Of a DNA stretch of 64,000 nt, positions 47,351-57,210 are shown piece by piece (position 1 is the stretch's first letter; each line of letters begins with the position of its first letter). The position numbers and the translations under genes were made by a program. The notes below the pieces were generated by a model. It was not told the DNA's origin. It did not search any database and was given only the letters and a program-made list of their open reading frames with translations. Source of the stretch: an uncultured Chelatococcus sp. (GTDB lineage: Bacteria > Pseudomonadota > Alphaproteobacteria > Rhizobiales > Beijerinckiaceae); NCBI GenBank assembly GCA_937863995.1, contig CALMIK010000045.1, positions 80,933-144,932 on the forward strand, written 5' to 3'.

Positions 47351-48938
47351 CATCCGGACGCGCGGCCAGCAGCGCCTGCGTGTAGGGATGGCGCGGCGCG
47401 TGCAGCACCTGCGCCGCCGGCCCCTCCTCCACGATGCGCCCGTCCCGCATCACCGCCACGCGCTCCGCCACCGCCCGCGCCACCTGCAGGTCGTGAGTGA
47501 TGAACAGATAGGCCAGGCCGTGCCCGGCGCGCAGGCGCGCCAGAAGATCGAGGATCTGCGCCTGCACCGACACGTCGAGCGACGACACCGCCTCGTCCAG
47601 CACCACGAGCCGGGGCCGGGTCACGAGCGCGCGGGCGAGCGCGATGCGCTGGCGCTGCCCGCCCGAAAACGCATGCGGATACTTTTTCGCGTCGTCCGGC
47701 GACAGCCCCACCTCGCGCAGCGCCTCCGCCACGCGGTCCTCGCGCGCGCTCCCGCCGGCATCCGGGTCGAGATGCAGCGGCTCGGCCACGATCCAGCCCG
47801 CCCGCTTGTGGGGATCGAGCGAGGTATAGGGGTCCTGAAACACGGCCTGCACGTCGGCGCGCATGCGCCGGCGCGTGTCGGTGGGCAGGCTCGCCACGTC
47901 CGCGCCGCGGTAGGTCACGCGGCCGCCGTCCGGCCGGTCGAGGCCGAGCAGCAGCCGCGCCAGCGTCGACTTCCCCGATCCGGATTCGCCGATCAGCGCG
48001 ACGCTCTCCCCCTCGTGGAGTTGCAGGCTGACATCGTCGAGCGCATGCCGGTAGGTCCTGCGGGCAAAAGGATGGGCGCGCGGCAGCGCGAAACGGCGCG
48101 ATACCGCATGCGCCGCGAGCAACGGCGGCTCATGCTCCGACCTCGCCGTCACCGGCGCGGGCAAGGCCTCGGCACGGAGCGTCGCCGCCGCGAGCAGCGT
48201 CCGCGCGCGCGGATGACGCACGCGCGGGCCGAATCCGGCCGCCGGCCCGGTCTCGACGATGCGTCCGGCGTCCATGACCGCGATGCGATCGGCCATCGCC
48301 GCGATCACGCCGAGATCATGCGACACCAGCAGCAGCCCCGGCCCCCCGTCGCGCACGATGCCGCGCAGCAGGTCGAGGATGCGCGCCTGCGTGGTGACAT
48401 CGAGCGCCGTGGTCGGCTCGTCGGCGATGATGACGTCCGGCTCCATCGCGACCGCCATGGCGATCGCCACCCGCTGACGCTGCCCGCCCGACAGCTCGTG
48501 CGGAAACCGCCCCGGCGACACCTGCGCCGGATCGAGGCCGACGCGCGCCAGCGCCGCCCGCGCCAGCGCGTCCGCCTGCGCGCGTGCCGGCCGCCGGTGC
48601 TGGCGGATGCCCTCCGCCACCTGATCGCCGATGGTCATCAGCGGGTTGAGCGCCGACAGCGGCTCCTGAAAGACGATGCCGATGCGCGCGCCGCGCACGG
48701 AGCACATCGCGGCCTCATCGAGGCGCAGCAGGTCCTCGCCGTCGAGGGCGATGCGCCCGCTCACGCGCGCGCCCTCCGGCAGCAGGCCCATGAGCGCAAG
48801 CGCCGTCATCGACTTGCCCGAACCCGACTGGCCGATGATGCCGAGCGTCTCCCCGCGCGCGAGCCGCAAGCCGACATCACGCAGGATGGGCCGGCCATCA
48901 ATGTCGACATCAAGGTTGTCAACCGCGAGCAGCGTCAT
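47331..48938 (-). CDS. ABC transporter ATP-binding protein with two nucleotide domains
   Basis: Fused peptide-importer ATPase (535 residues). Domain 1: Walker A GQSGSGKS (36-43), LSGGQ (149-153), DEPTTALD (173-180). Domain 2: GESGSGKS (317-324), FSGGQ and DEAVSSLD, the last replacing DEP by DEA. The C-termini show HPRARTLLA and HPYTQALLA. Last gene of the second importer operon; its start overlaps the upstream permease stop by four bases. Confidence 0.93.
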   Translation of the reverse strand: MTLLAVDNLDVDIDGRPILRDVGLRLARGETLGIIGQSGSGKSMTALALMGLLPEGARVSGRIALDGEDLLRLDEAAMCSVRGARIGIVFQEPLSALNPLMTIGDQVAEGIRQHRRPARAQADALARAALARVGLDPAQVSPGRFPHELSGGQRQRVAIAMAVAMEPDVIIADEPTTALDVTTQARILDLLRGIVRDGGPGLLLVSHDLGVIAAMADRIAVMDAGRIVETGPAAGFGPRVRHPRARTLLAAATLRAEALPAPVTARSEHEPPLLAAHAVSRRFALPRAHPFARRTYRHALDDVSLQLHEGESVALIGESGSGKSTLARLLLGLDRPDGGRVTYRGADVASLPTDTRRRMRADVQAVFQDPYTSLDPHKRAGWIVAEPLHLDPDAGGSAREDRVAEALREVGLSPDDAKKYPHAFSGGQRQRIALARALVTRPRLVVLDEAVSSLDVSVQAQILDLLARLRAGHGLAYLFITHDLQVARAVAERVAVMRDGRIVEEGPAAQVLHAPRHPYTQALLAARPDVSAFAV

Positions 48939-49768
48939 GGCGCTGTCTCCGCATCCGGCTCGGGCGGCGTGGCGCGGCGCGGGTCCAGCGCCTGACGCAG
49001 CCCCTCCCCCAGCAGGTTGAAGCCGAGCACGGTGACGACGATCGCGAGACCCGGCGCGATGGCGAGCAGCGGCGCGATGGCAAGCAGCGTCTGGGCCTCA
49101 TAGAGCATCCGCCCCCAGCTCGGCTGCGGCGGCTGCACGCCGAGCCCGATATAGGACAGCGACGCCTCCGCCAGCACGCCGAGCGAAAGCTGGATCGTGG
49201 CCTGCACGATCAACGTGTTGGCGATGTTCGGCAACACGTGCATGACGCCGATCCACGCCCCGCCCCTGCCCGCCACCCGCGCCGCCGCCACATAGCCGCT
49301 GCGCCACACCGGCAGGGACGCGCCATAGGCGACGCGCGTGAACACCGGCACGTTGAAGATGCCGATCGCCACCATGGCGTTGAGCACGCCCGGCCCCAGC
49401 GTCTCGCGCAGCAGGATGGCGACGAGGAGCGCGGGAAACGCGAAAAGGAAATCACTCGCGCGCAGCGCCGCATGCGCGCCGATGCCGCCGCGCCCCGCCG
49501 CCAGCACGCCGAGCGTGCCGCCCACCGCCAACCCGATGCAGACCGCCGCCAGCGACACCCCCACCGGCCCCGCCGCTCCGCGCATGATCAGCGACAGCAC
49601 GTCGCGCCCCAGTTGATCGGTGCCGAGCCAATGCGCCGGACTCGGCGGCGCGAACCGCCCCGCGACATTGAGCGCCAGCGGATCGTGCGGCGTCCACAAC
49701 AGCGCCAGCAGCGCCAGCGCACACACGCCGCCCACGATGGCCGCTCCGGCGGCGAGGCGCGCGTTCAT
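48935..49768 (-). CDS. ABC transporter permease, peptide type (DppC-like)
   Basis: 277-residue permease. After an N-terminal helix come HWLGTDQLGRDVLSLIMRGA and BPD_transp_1 helices with docking loop VAAARVAGRGGAWIGVMHVLPN. The 49768 ATG overlaps the upstream permease stop (ATGA). Shorter than the DppC-like subunit of the first importer, because it lacks the long periplasmic segment. Confidence 0.92.
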   Translation of the reverse strand: MNARLAAGAAIVGGVCALALLALLWTPHDPLALNVAGRFAPPSPAHWLGTDQLGRDVLSLIMRGAAGPVGVSLAAVCIGLAVGGTLGVLAAGRGGIGAHAALRASDFLFAFPALLVAILLRETLGPGVLNAMVAIGIFNVPVFTRVAYGASLPVWRSGYVAAARVAGRGGAWIGVMHVLPNIANTLIVQATIQLSLGVLAEASLSYIGLGVQPPQPSWGRMLYEAQTLLAIAPLLAIAPGLAIVVTVLGFNLLGEGLRQALDPRRATPPEPDAETAP

Positions 49769-50712
49769 GCCGGCCTCCGCAGACGCGGATCGACCAGCGC
49801 ATAGGCGATGTTCACGGCGAAGTTGACCGCCGCCACGCTGGCGACGAGCAACATCACCACGCCCTGCACCACGATCAGATCGCGCTGGTTGACGGCCTGC
49901 AGAATCAACCGCCCCAGACCGGGCAGAAAAAACACGTTCTCGACGATGATCGTCCCGGCGAGCAGGAAAGGAAACTGCAACCCCATGACGCTCAGCACCG
50001 GAATGATCGCGTTGCGCAGAGCATGGCGGCGCAGCGCCTCGCCGCGCGTCAGCCCCTTGGCGCGGGCGGTGCGGACGAAATCCTGATGCAGCGTGTCGAT
50101 GAGCGACTGGCGCATGACCTGCGCCAGGATGGCGCCTTGCGGCACGGCGAGCGCAACCGCCGGCAGCACCAGCGCCCGCACGCCGGCGCCCGCGCCCGCC
50201 TCCCAGCCGGGAAAACCGCCCGGCGGCAGCCACCGCCAGGTAACGGCGAAGACGAGCACGAGCAGCATGGCGAGCCAAAAATTCGGCACCGCGATGCCAA
50301 GCTGCGTGAAGAACAGCACGGCGCGGTCCACGAACCCGCCCCGCCGCGCGGCCGCCCACATGCCGAGCGGCAGCCCGACCGCGGCCGAGAGCGCCAGCGC
50401 CAGCACCGCCAGTGGCAGGCTGACCGCGAGACGCTCGCCCACGAGCTCGGCGACCGGCACGCCGTAGGTGTGGCTCATGCCGAGATCGCCGGCGAGGAAT
50501 CCAGATATCCATGCCAGATAGCGGGCGACGGCGGGCTGGTCGAGGCCGAGCTCGGCCCGCAGGGCGGCCAGCGTGTCGGGTTGCGCGTTGACGCCGAGCA
50601 TCACCTGCGCCGGATCGCCGGGCAGTACCTGCATGGCGGCGAACACCAGCACCGACGCTACGATGAGCGTCACCACCAACGACACCAGCCCCAGCGCGAC
50701 GGCGCGGATCAC
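49765..50712 (-). CDS. ABC transporter permease, peptide type (DppB-like)
   Basis: 315-residue permease with six helices. Docking loop FVRTARAKGLTRGEALRRHALRN is canonical. It follows the binding-protein gene by 31 bases and forms the channel with the next permease. Confidence 0.93.
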   Translation of the reverse strand: MIRAVALGLVSLVVTLIVASVLVFAAMQVLPGDPAQVMLGVNAQPDTLAALRAELGLDQPAVARYLAWISGFLAGDLGMSHTYGVPVAELVGERLAVSLPLAVLALALSAAVGLPLGMWAAARRGGFVDRAVLFFTQLGIAVPNFWLAMLLVLVFAVTWRWLPPGGFPGWEAGAGAGVRALVLPAVALAVPQGAILAQVMRQSLIDTLHQDFVRTARAKGLTRGEALRRHALRNAIIPVLSVMGLQFPFLLAGTIIVENVFFLPGLGRLILQAVNQRDLIVVQGVVMLLVASVAAVNFAVNIAYALVDPRLRRPA

Positions 50713-50743
50713 GGCCGGCGCTCCGGCGCGGGCGCGAATGCGA

Positions 50744-52249
50744 TCAGTATTCCCACCGCACTTCGGTCAGGTCGTTGGCGGGAATGGGCGCGTTCTCCCA
50801 CAGGCCGTGCAGTTTGGCGTCCCAGACGCCGATCTTGGGCAGCAGGAACAGAAAGCCGTTCACGGCGTCGTCGGCAAGCTTTTCCTGCAGCCGGCGCAGC
50901 AGCGCTAGCCGCTTCTCCCCGTCCTGCTCCGCCGACAGCTCCGCGTAGAGCGCGCGGTATTCGGCGTTGTGATAATTGAAGTAATAATCGTCGCGGGCAT
51001 AGATATCGAGGTCGTTCGGCTCGACATGGGCCACGATGCTCAGATCGTATTGCTTGTCGCGAAAAACCTCGGTGAGCCACTGCGCCCATTCCACCTGCAC
51101 GATGTCGGTGGCGATGCCCACGTCCCGCAATTGCCCGGCGACGATCTCACCGGCGCGGCGCGCGTAGGAAGGCGGCGGCAGCACGAGCCGCAGGCGCAGA
51201 TCGGACACGCCCGCCTCCTTCAGCAGCGCGCGCGCCGCTTCGGGATCGTGCGGGTAGCGGCCCGTGAGATCGACATAGCCCGGATTCTGCGGCGCGTAGT
51301 GCGAGCCGATCGGTTCGCCGTGGCCGTAGAGCGCGCCGTCGATGATGGCTTTGCGGTCGATGGCGTGGGCGATGGCCCGGCGCACGCGGATGTCGTCGAG
51401 CGGCTTTTTGGCGTTGTTGATGGCGAGCACGGTCTTGCCTTCCGTGCGGCCGATAACGACGTCGAAGCGCGGGTCGGCCTCGAACTGGGGCAGGCTTTCG
51501 GGCGCGGGAAAGTTCGTGTAGGCATCGATGTTGCCGGCCATCAGCGCGGCATAGGCGGCGGTCGGATCGTCAATGACGCGGAACGTCGCGCGCGACAGCG
51601 CCGGCTTGTGGCCCCAGTAGCGGTCGTTGCGCGCGAGGTCGATGCGGTCGCCCTTCATCCAGCGCGCGAACCGGAACGGGCCGGTGCCGTTGGGGTTGGC
51701 GCGGTTGTTTTCCGCCGTCTCCTCGCCGACGATGGCAAGCGCCGGCAGGCCGAGCACGAACGGCAGCTGCGGCGTGGGCCGTTTCAGCGTCACCTTGAGG
51801 GTGTGCGCGTCGACAACCTCCACCTTCTCGATCGGTTCGAGCAGCACCTTCTGCGGGTTGACGCTGTCGGCGGCGATGGCGCGCTCCAGCGAGAACCGCG
51901 CGTCGCCCGCGTCGAAGGGGCTGCCGTCGTGGAACGACACCCCGGCGCGCACGTGAAAAGTATAGGTCAGGCCGTCATCCGACACGTCCCAGCGTTCGGC
52001 CAAGCCCGGCGCCACCGCGCCGTTGCGGTCGATGCGCGTCAGCCCCTCGAAGATGTTGGCGTAGGTGATCTCGCCGATGGCGGCGGCAGCGCCGGCGGTC
52101 GGGTCGAGATGCGGAGGCTCCAGCCGCACGCCGATGGTGACATCGGCGCGCTGGGCAAAAGCCTGCCCGCTCACAATCAGCCCGCAGAAAAACAGCGCCC
52201 CCGCCACGGTCAAGGCGGCCCCCCGCCTCGTCACGCGCCATCCGATCAT
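50744..52249 (-). CDS. ABC transporter substrate-binding protein, family 5
   Basis: Periplasmic receptor of the second importer (501 residues). Signal peptide with arginine pair TRRG and hydrophobic core ends near AFAQ. Body includes LTYTFHVRAGVSFHDGSPFD and VRRAIAHAIDRKAIIDG, the SBP_bac_5 motifs. The 52249 ATG has an ggagg site. First gene of the operon binding protein-permease-permease-ATPase, in the usual order and opposite to the arrangement of the first importer. Likely dipeptide, glutathione or similar ligand. Confidence 0.92.
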   Translation of the reverse strand: MIGWRVTRRGAALTVAGALFFCGLIVSGQAFAQRADVTIGVRLEPPHLDPTAGAAAAIGEITYANIFEGLTRIDRNGAVAPGLAERWDVSDDGLTYTFHVRAGVSFHDGSPFDAGDARFSLERAIAADSVNPQKVLLEPIEKVEVVDAHTLKVTLKRPTPQLPFVLGLPALAIVGEETAENNRANPNGTGPFRFARWMKGDRIDLARNDRYWGHKPALSRATFRVIDDPTAAYAALMAGNIDAYTNFPAPESLPQFEADPRFDVVIGRTEGKTVLAINNAKKPLDDIRVRRAIAHAIDRKAIIDGALYGHGEPIGSHYAPQNPGYVDLTGRYPHDPEAARALLKEAGVSDLRLRLVLPPPSYARRAGEIVAGQLRDVGIATDIVQVEWAQWLTEVFRDKQYDLSIVAHVEPNDLDIYARDDYYFNYHNAEYRALYAELSAEQDGEKRLALLRRLQEKLADDAVNGFLFLLPKIGVWDAKLHGLWENAPIPANDLTEVRWEY

Positions 52250-52473
52250 TCCGCGCCTCCAGAAAGCCGCCACCCGCCACGCATCGGTTATCCCGGTAAA
52301 GCCCGCGCGACGCAAGCCGCAACTCGCCAACCGCGACGCTTCCGCTGCAGGAAAGCATGATTTCGCATGCTGGCAGAATATGCATGCCGGTTTATCCGCC
52401 TTATCGGCTTGCCCGCAAGCCCCTGTCCCATGCTAAACAGTCTTCACGATCGACGACAGGTAACGGACGAGAC

Positions 52474-53925
52474 ATGAGCCAGAACGACAAGCGCATAACA
52501 CCTGTTATCCTTTCCGGCGGAACCGGCACGCGGTTGTGGCCGCTGTCGCGCGAGGCATTTCCCAAGCAACTGCTGCCGCTCGCGGGCGAGCGCTCCATGC
52601 TACAGGAAACGGTGCTGCGCGTCGCCGACCGCACGCTGTTCAACGCGCCGGTCGTCATCGCCAACGTGGAGCACCGCTTCGTCATCGCCGAGCAGCTGAG
52701 GGCGCTCGGCATCGCCGACGCCACCATCGTGCTGGAACCGGAGGGGCGCAACACCACAGCCGCCGCCGCGACCGCCGCGCTGATCGAGGAAAGGCGCGAC
52801 GCCAGCGGCCTCATCCTGCTGCTGGCGGCAGACCACGTGGTGCAGGACCCGGCGGCGCTCACCGGCGCCATCCGCGCGAGCCTGCCGGCCACGGAATCGG
52901 GACGGTTCGTGCTCTTCGGCGTGCGTCCCACCGAGCCTTCCACAGGCTACGGCTACATCCAGCGCGACAGCGCGGAAACCGAAGTGCCGGGCGTGTTTCC
53001 GGTGCGGCGCTTCGTCGAGAAGCCCGATCTCGAAACCGCGCGCGCCTATGTCGATTCGGGCGAGTACCTGTGGAACAGCGCCATCTTCCTGCTGCCCGTC
53101 GCCTCCTTCCTCAAGGAGCTGCGCCGGCTGGCGCCCGACGTGCTGGCGGCGGCCGACGCCGCTCTCGCCAACGCGCGCCACGACCTCGACTTCATCCGGC
53201 TCGACGAGGCTGCCTTCGCCCAAAGCCCGTCGATCGCCGTCGACTACGCGGTGATGGAAAAGACCGATCTCGCCGTCGTCACCCCCACCGATTGCGGCTG
53301 GACGGATGTCGGAAGCTGGTCGGCGCTGTGGGCCATCGGCGACCGCGACGCGGGCGGCAACGTGCTCGTGGGCGACGTGGTGGCGGAGGACGTGAAGGGC
53401 AGCTACCTGCGCGGCGAGGGCCAGCTGGTGGCGGCGCTCGGCGTCGAGGACCTCGTCGTCGTCGCAACCCCGGACGTGGTGCTGGTGACGCGCAAGGACC
53501 GCGACCAGGACGTGAAGAAGCTCGTTGAGCGCCTGCGCCGCGACGGCCACGCCGCCGCGACCCAGACCGTGCAGATGCATCGCCCGTGGGGGTATTATCA
53601 GTCGATCCACATGGGCGACCGCTTCCAGGTCAAGCGCATCACGGTCAACCCCGGCGCCAAGCTGTCGCTGCAGAAGCACTTTCACCGGGCGGAGCACTGG
53701 GTGGTGGTCAACGGCACGGCGCTGGTGACGCGCGATTCGGAGCAGATTCTGCTGCGCGAGAACGAATCGATCTTCCTGCCGCTCGGCTGCGTCCACCGGC
53801 TCGAAAACCCCGGCAAGCTGCCGCTCAACCTCATCGAGGTGCAGTCCGGGCCCTATCTGGGCGAGGACGACATCGTTCGTTTCGAAGACATATACGCCCG
53901 GGCGGACGACGAATCCGTCAAGTGA
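52474..53925 (+). CDS. manC: Mannose-1-phosphate guanylyltransferase / mannose-6-phosphate isomerase
   Basis: Bifunctional type II enzyme (483 residues). The nucleotidyltransferase domain begins ILSGGTGTRLWPLSREAFPK and includes EPEGRNTTAAAA and FVEKP; the C-terminal cupin (about 360-475) has QKHFHRAEHWVVVNGTA metal ligands for the isomerase. It makes GDP-mannose for surface polysaccharides. It converges with the Wzt-like gene and starts a polysaccharide module. Confidence 0.93.
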   Translation: MSQNDKRITPVILSGGTGTRLWPLSREAFPKQLLPLAGERSMLQETVLRVADRTLFNAPVVIANVEHRFVIAEQLRALGIADATIVLEPEGRNTTAAAATAALIEERRDASGLILLLAADHVVQDPAALTGAIRASLPATESGRFVLFGVRPTEPSTGYGYIQRDSAETEVPGVFPVRRFVEKPDLETARAYVDSGEYLWNSAIFLLPVASFLKELRRLAPDVLAAADAALANARHDLDFIRLDEAAFAQSPSIAVDYAVMEKTDLAVVTPTDCGWTDVGSWSALWAIGDRDAGGNVLVGDVVAEDVKGSYLRGEGQLVAALGVEDLVVVATPDVVLVTRKDRDQDVKKLVERLRRDGHAAATQTVQMHRPWGYYQSIHMGDRFQVKRITVNPGAKLSLQKHFHRAEHWVVVNGTALVTRDSEQILLRENESIFLPLGCVHRLENPGKLPLNLIEVQSGPYLGEDDIVRFEDIYARADDESVK

Positions 53926-53959
53926 CGGCAGGCGCGCGCAAGTGACGGCGCGCGCGGAA

Positions 53960-53983
53960 GACGGCGGGTCACAGCCCGCCGTC
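53960..53983. terminator. Hairpin at the convergent manC / ABC exporter ends
   Basis: Perfect stem gacggcggg/cccgccgtc with loop tcacag overlaps the last codons of the minus-strand gene; no T tract follows on the plus strand, so termination is uncertain. Confidence 0.4.
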
Positions 53984-54724
53984 CTCGTCGGTGATGCCGT
54001 ATGCCCGCAGCACCTCGTCCACGGCGCCGGCCGTGACGACGCGCCCCTCCGACAGCAGGATGGCGCGGTTGCAGTATTTGCGCAGCGTCTTGGGATCGTG
54101 CGAGGCAAGCACGAGGATGCTCGCGCGGCTCATCATGGTCTCGATGCGTTCGCGCGCCTTGGCCGCGAAGGCGTTGTCGCCGACGCTGATCAGCTCGTCG
54201 AGCAGCAGGATGTCCGGCGCGCGCGCCGTCGAGATGGCGAAGGCGAGCCTGAGCGTCATGCCGCTCGAATAGGTGCGCATCGGCAGGTTGACGTAGTCGC
54301 CGAGCTCCGAGAACTCCACGACTTCCGGGATCATGCGGCGCGCCTCCTCGATGGTCATGCCGAGGAAGACGCCGCGCAGGATGATGTTCTCCGCCCCCGT
54401 CAGCTCCGGGTCCATGCCCATCGTGATGTCGAGAAGCGACGCGACCTTGCCGGCGATCTCCGCGCTGCCCCTGGAAGGCTCGTAAGCGCCCGAGAACACC
54501 CGCAGCAGAGTCGACTTGCCGGCGCCGTTGTGGCCGACGACGGCGAGACGGTCGCCGTTCTGCAGCGACAGCGTGACGTCGCGCAGCGCCATCACCGTCA
54601 CCCCGTCGTCCGCCGTGCTCACGGCCCCGCCGACGCGCCGCAGCAGCGTGGAGCGGATGGAGCGCCCGCGTGTGTTGTAGATGGGGAAGTCGACGGTCGC
54701 GTTGACGAGTTCGATCGAAGGCAA
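53969..54724 (-). CDS. Polysaccharide-export ABC transporter ATP-binding protein (Wzt/KpsT-like)
   Basis: 251 residues. Walker A GHNGAGKS (64-71), signature YSSGM and Walker B DILLLDELIS place it in the O-antigen/teichoic acid/capsule export group. It ends without the carbohydrate-binding C-terminal domain found in some Wzt proteins, so chain-end recognition is likely external. It pairs with the permease encoded just upstream, 41 bases before. Confidence 0.9.
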   Translation of the reverse strand: MPSIELVNATVDFPIYNTRGRSIRSTLLRRVGGAVSTADDGVTVMALRDVTLSLQNGDRLAVVGHNGAGKSTLLRVFSGAYEPSRGSAEIAGKVASLLDITMGMDPELTGAENIILRGVFLGMTIEEARRMIPEVVEFSELGDYVNLPMRTYSSGMTLRLAFAISTARAPDILLLDELISVGDNAFAAKARERIETMMSRASILVLASHDPKTLRKYCNRAILLSEGRVVTAGAVDEVLRAYGITDEDGGL

Positions 54725-54765
54725 GTGATTGGCCTTTCACATGATGGTGCTGCTGGCGCGCGCCT

Positions 54766-55575
54766 CTACAGCCAGTAGACGATGCGGGCGCGGAAGCGCG
54801 CGAACAGCGGCCACGTCACTGCCGTCAGGCCGGCGATGACGACCAGCGCGGACACGTAATCCCATGTGTCGGGCACATAGCCGCGAATCGGATCGGCAAC
54901 GATCCGCATGAAGATGGCGAAGGGGTTGAGGTGGGTCACCCACCATCCCTGACCGCCGAGCTGGTCGACCCGCCACATGATCGGCGTCATGAAGAAGGCC
55001 AGTTGCAGCAGGTTGGCGATGATCTGCGGCAGATCGCGAAAACGCGTGGACAGGATGCCGAGGACGAGCGTGACCAGAAAGGCCGCCACGACCATCAGCA
55101 TGAAGCCCGGGATCATCAGGAAGATCGCCCACGTCGGCTTCACGCCGAACAGCAGGAACACCGGCGGCACGATGACGATGTTGTGCGCCAGCGCGATCAG
55201 GTTGCGCACCAGCACGCGCATGACGAACACGGTCTTGGGCAGGTTTTCCTGCCGCAGGAATACCGTTCCCTGCACGAAAGCCGTGCTGCTGTCCGACACC
55301 ACGCCCGACATGAATGTCCAGATGATGTAGTTCACCGCCAGATACGGCACGTATTCGGATACCGCCTGGTTGAACAGCATCGAGAACACGAGGCCGATAC
55401 CGGCCACGAACACGGCCATCGACAGCGTGATCCAGAACTGGCCGAAGCGCGAGCGCTTGTAGCGCTGCCGGATGTCGCTGACGCCCATCAGCGTCCACAC
55501 CTGCCAGGACGTCAACCCGCGCAGAAAGTCCGTGTTGGCGAGACGCCAGTCTCTGGAACTGGGGTAGATGGCCAT
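54766..55575 (-). CDS. Polysaccharide-export ABC transporter permease (Wzm-like)
   Basis: 269 residues, six helices, ABC2 membrane type. It starts with an amphipathic region followed by SDIRQRYKRSRFGQFWITLSM, typical of O-antigen exporters such as Wzm/RfbA. The 55575 ATG is preferred to longer frames since upstream codons read as shadow sequence. With its ATPase it would export an undecaprenyl-linked polymer across the inner membrane. Confidence 0.9.
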   Translation of the reverse strand: MAIYPSSRDWRLANTDFLRGLTSWQVWTLMGVSDIRQRYKRSRFGQFWITLSMAVFVAGIGLVFSMLFNQAVSEYVPYLAVNYIIWTFMSGVVSDSSTAFVQGTVFLRQENLPKTVFVMRVLVRNLIALAHNIVIVPPVFLLFGVKPTWAIFLMIPGFMLMVVAAFLVTLVLGILSTRFRDLPQIIANLLQLAFFMTPIMWRVDQLGGQGWWVTHLNPFAIFMRIVADPIRGYVPDTWDYVSALVVIAGLTAVTWPLFARFRARIVYWL

Positions 55576-56057
55576 GAGAACAGTTACCCAAACAACAGGT
55601 TGAACGCGAGCAGGCCCCGAAGCGGGCACGCCCGGGAAACCCGGGCGCCCTCCGCAGGACAGAACCGTCGATGGACAGGCGGCCGCGTCCGGTCAGGCCT
55701 GCGCCGGAGCCTGCGCTTTGAGAAAAAGCGCGGGCGCGTCGAGTCATTAGCGAAGACGGCACATCAGGTCAACGTCCTCTCCCGCCGCCGCATGCGCGGC
55801 CGGAGGCGCCATTCGGCAGGGGCGAGGCGCCACCATGACGCAGCTATGGGACGTTTTCGGCGCAAAACGCGACAAATATGCGCAAATGGCGACAATAAAT
55901 ACTAGAAATCAAAAATATTGCATTTAATGCCGTCGAGTCATTTCGTGAGTTACACTCATTGATAAAATCGACTTCCACCGATACTGTCCCTTTTGACGGT
56001 ACTTTAACTCGTATATGGCTGTATCGTTATTTGTCGCCAACTGAACGGCAGCGGATC
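55576..56057. other. AT-rich divergent region upstream of the GT2 gene
   Basis: A 480-base gap with an AT-rich core at about 55870-56040, clearly lower in GC than the surrounding genes. Promoters for the exporter and the glycosyltransferase should lie here. No gene is supportable. Confidence 0.55.
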
Positions 56058-57020
56058 ATGCAACGGATTGTCGCGGGCATCGTCACTTACAATCCCGACT
56101 TCCCTGTCCTGCAGGAGTTGGTGAGCACCGTCGCTGCGGAAGTGGCGGCGGTGGTGGTGGTCGCCAATTCGCCCATGTCCACGCGTCAGCGGGCGCTGCT
56201 GCGCCAGGCCGCCGGCGATACCCCCGTGCATGTCGACGATCCGGGTGACAACATCGGCCTCGGCGGCGCCTACGAGCGCATCATGGCGCGTGCCGACTCG
56301 GGCGAGGAAGCGTTCCGCAAGGTCGGGCGCGTGGTGCTGTTCGATCAGGATTCGAGCCCGCCCGCCGGCATGGTGAAGGCGCTCGTGGCGCGCATGGACA
56401 CGCTCGTGCGCATGGGCGAGCGCCCGGCGCTCGTCGGCCCCACGCCCGTGGCGGCCACGCCGATGCACAAGCCGCCGACGATCTTCGGGCATTCCTCGGG
56501 CCGCTCGGTGGCGGACACGCGCGCGGTGTGGTTCGCCATCTCCTCCGGCAGCCTCATCGACGTGGCGGCCTTCCGGCACATCGGCGCGTTCCGCAGCGAC
56601 TTCTTCATCGATGCCGTCGATATCGAGTGGTGTTTCCGGGCCTGGTCGGCGGGCTATTCCTGCTGGACGGCGAACGACCTTCTCATGCCGCACCGGCTCG
56701 GCGGCGGCCAGGTTTCCGTGCCGCTGCTCGGCTGGGAACTGCCGATGCAGACGCCGCTGCGGCTTGGTACCTATGCCCGCAATCAGGCGGCGCTGTTGCG
56801 CGTCGGCCACGTGCCGCGCCAGTGGAAGGTGCGCGTGTGCCTCTACCTCGCGGCGCAGACCGTCGCCTACTGGCTCGCCGACCACGGCAGGACCGCGCGT
56901 CCGCGTTCGCTGGTGAAGGGGTTCGTCGCCGGGCTCGCCGGCCGCCTCGGGCCGCCGCAGGAATCGGGCCGCGCCCGTCCGGATGCCGCCGGAACCATCC
57001 TGCCCCCGCGCAGCGCCTGA
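56058..57020 (+). CDS. Glycosyltransferase family 2, rhamnosyltransferase-like
   Basis: Inverting GT-A enzyme (320 residues). GIVTYNPDFPVLQELV is the nucleotide-sugar entry, VLFDQDSSPPAGMV provides the DxD-like aspartates, and FFIDAVDIEWCFRAWSAGY holds the general base motif, as in rhamnosyltransferases. The ATG at 56058 lies closest to the domain start; longer in-frame starts upstream are AT-rich and non-coding in look. It is divergent from the exporter genes, so it probably works on the same polymer. Confidence 0.88.
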   Translation: MQRIVAGIVTYNPDFPVLQELVSTVAAEVAAVVVVANSPMSTRQRALLRQAAGDTPVHVDDPGDNIGLGGAYERIMARADSGEEAFRKVGRVVLFDQDSSPPAGMVKALVARMDTLVRMGERPALVGPTPVAATPMHKPPTIFGHSSGRSVADTRAVWFAISSGSLIDVAAFRHIGAFRSDFFIDAVDIEWCFRAWSAGYSCWTANDLLMPHRLGGGQVSVPLLGWELPMQTPLRLGTYARNQAALLRVGHVPRQWKVRVCLYLAAQTVAYWLADHGRTARPRSLVKGFVAGLAGRLGPPQESGRARPDAAGTILPPRSA

Positions 57021-57210
57021 CCCGACGCCGCCATCGCGGCCTCGGGCGAACGTTTTCAATTTTTATGATGCTGTTTTCAGGGCGCTGACAGCCGCCCGGC
57101 ATGCGCTTGCCCAACAGCGCGTGCCCCGGCTTATTTCGGCGGCGTCAGTCATTCAGGCAATAGCCCGCAACGCGCGCAGGAGCGCGCCACGATGTCGAAT
57201 GCGTCCGGCC
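57021..57210. other. Gap between GT2 and the repeat element
   Basis: No gene or structure was seen in this stretch. Confidence 0.5.

Noticed and set aside
47241..48995. A 584-codon plus-strand frame opposite the second importer ATPase
   Set aside because: Shadow frame; ATPase motifs lie on the minus strand.
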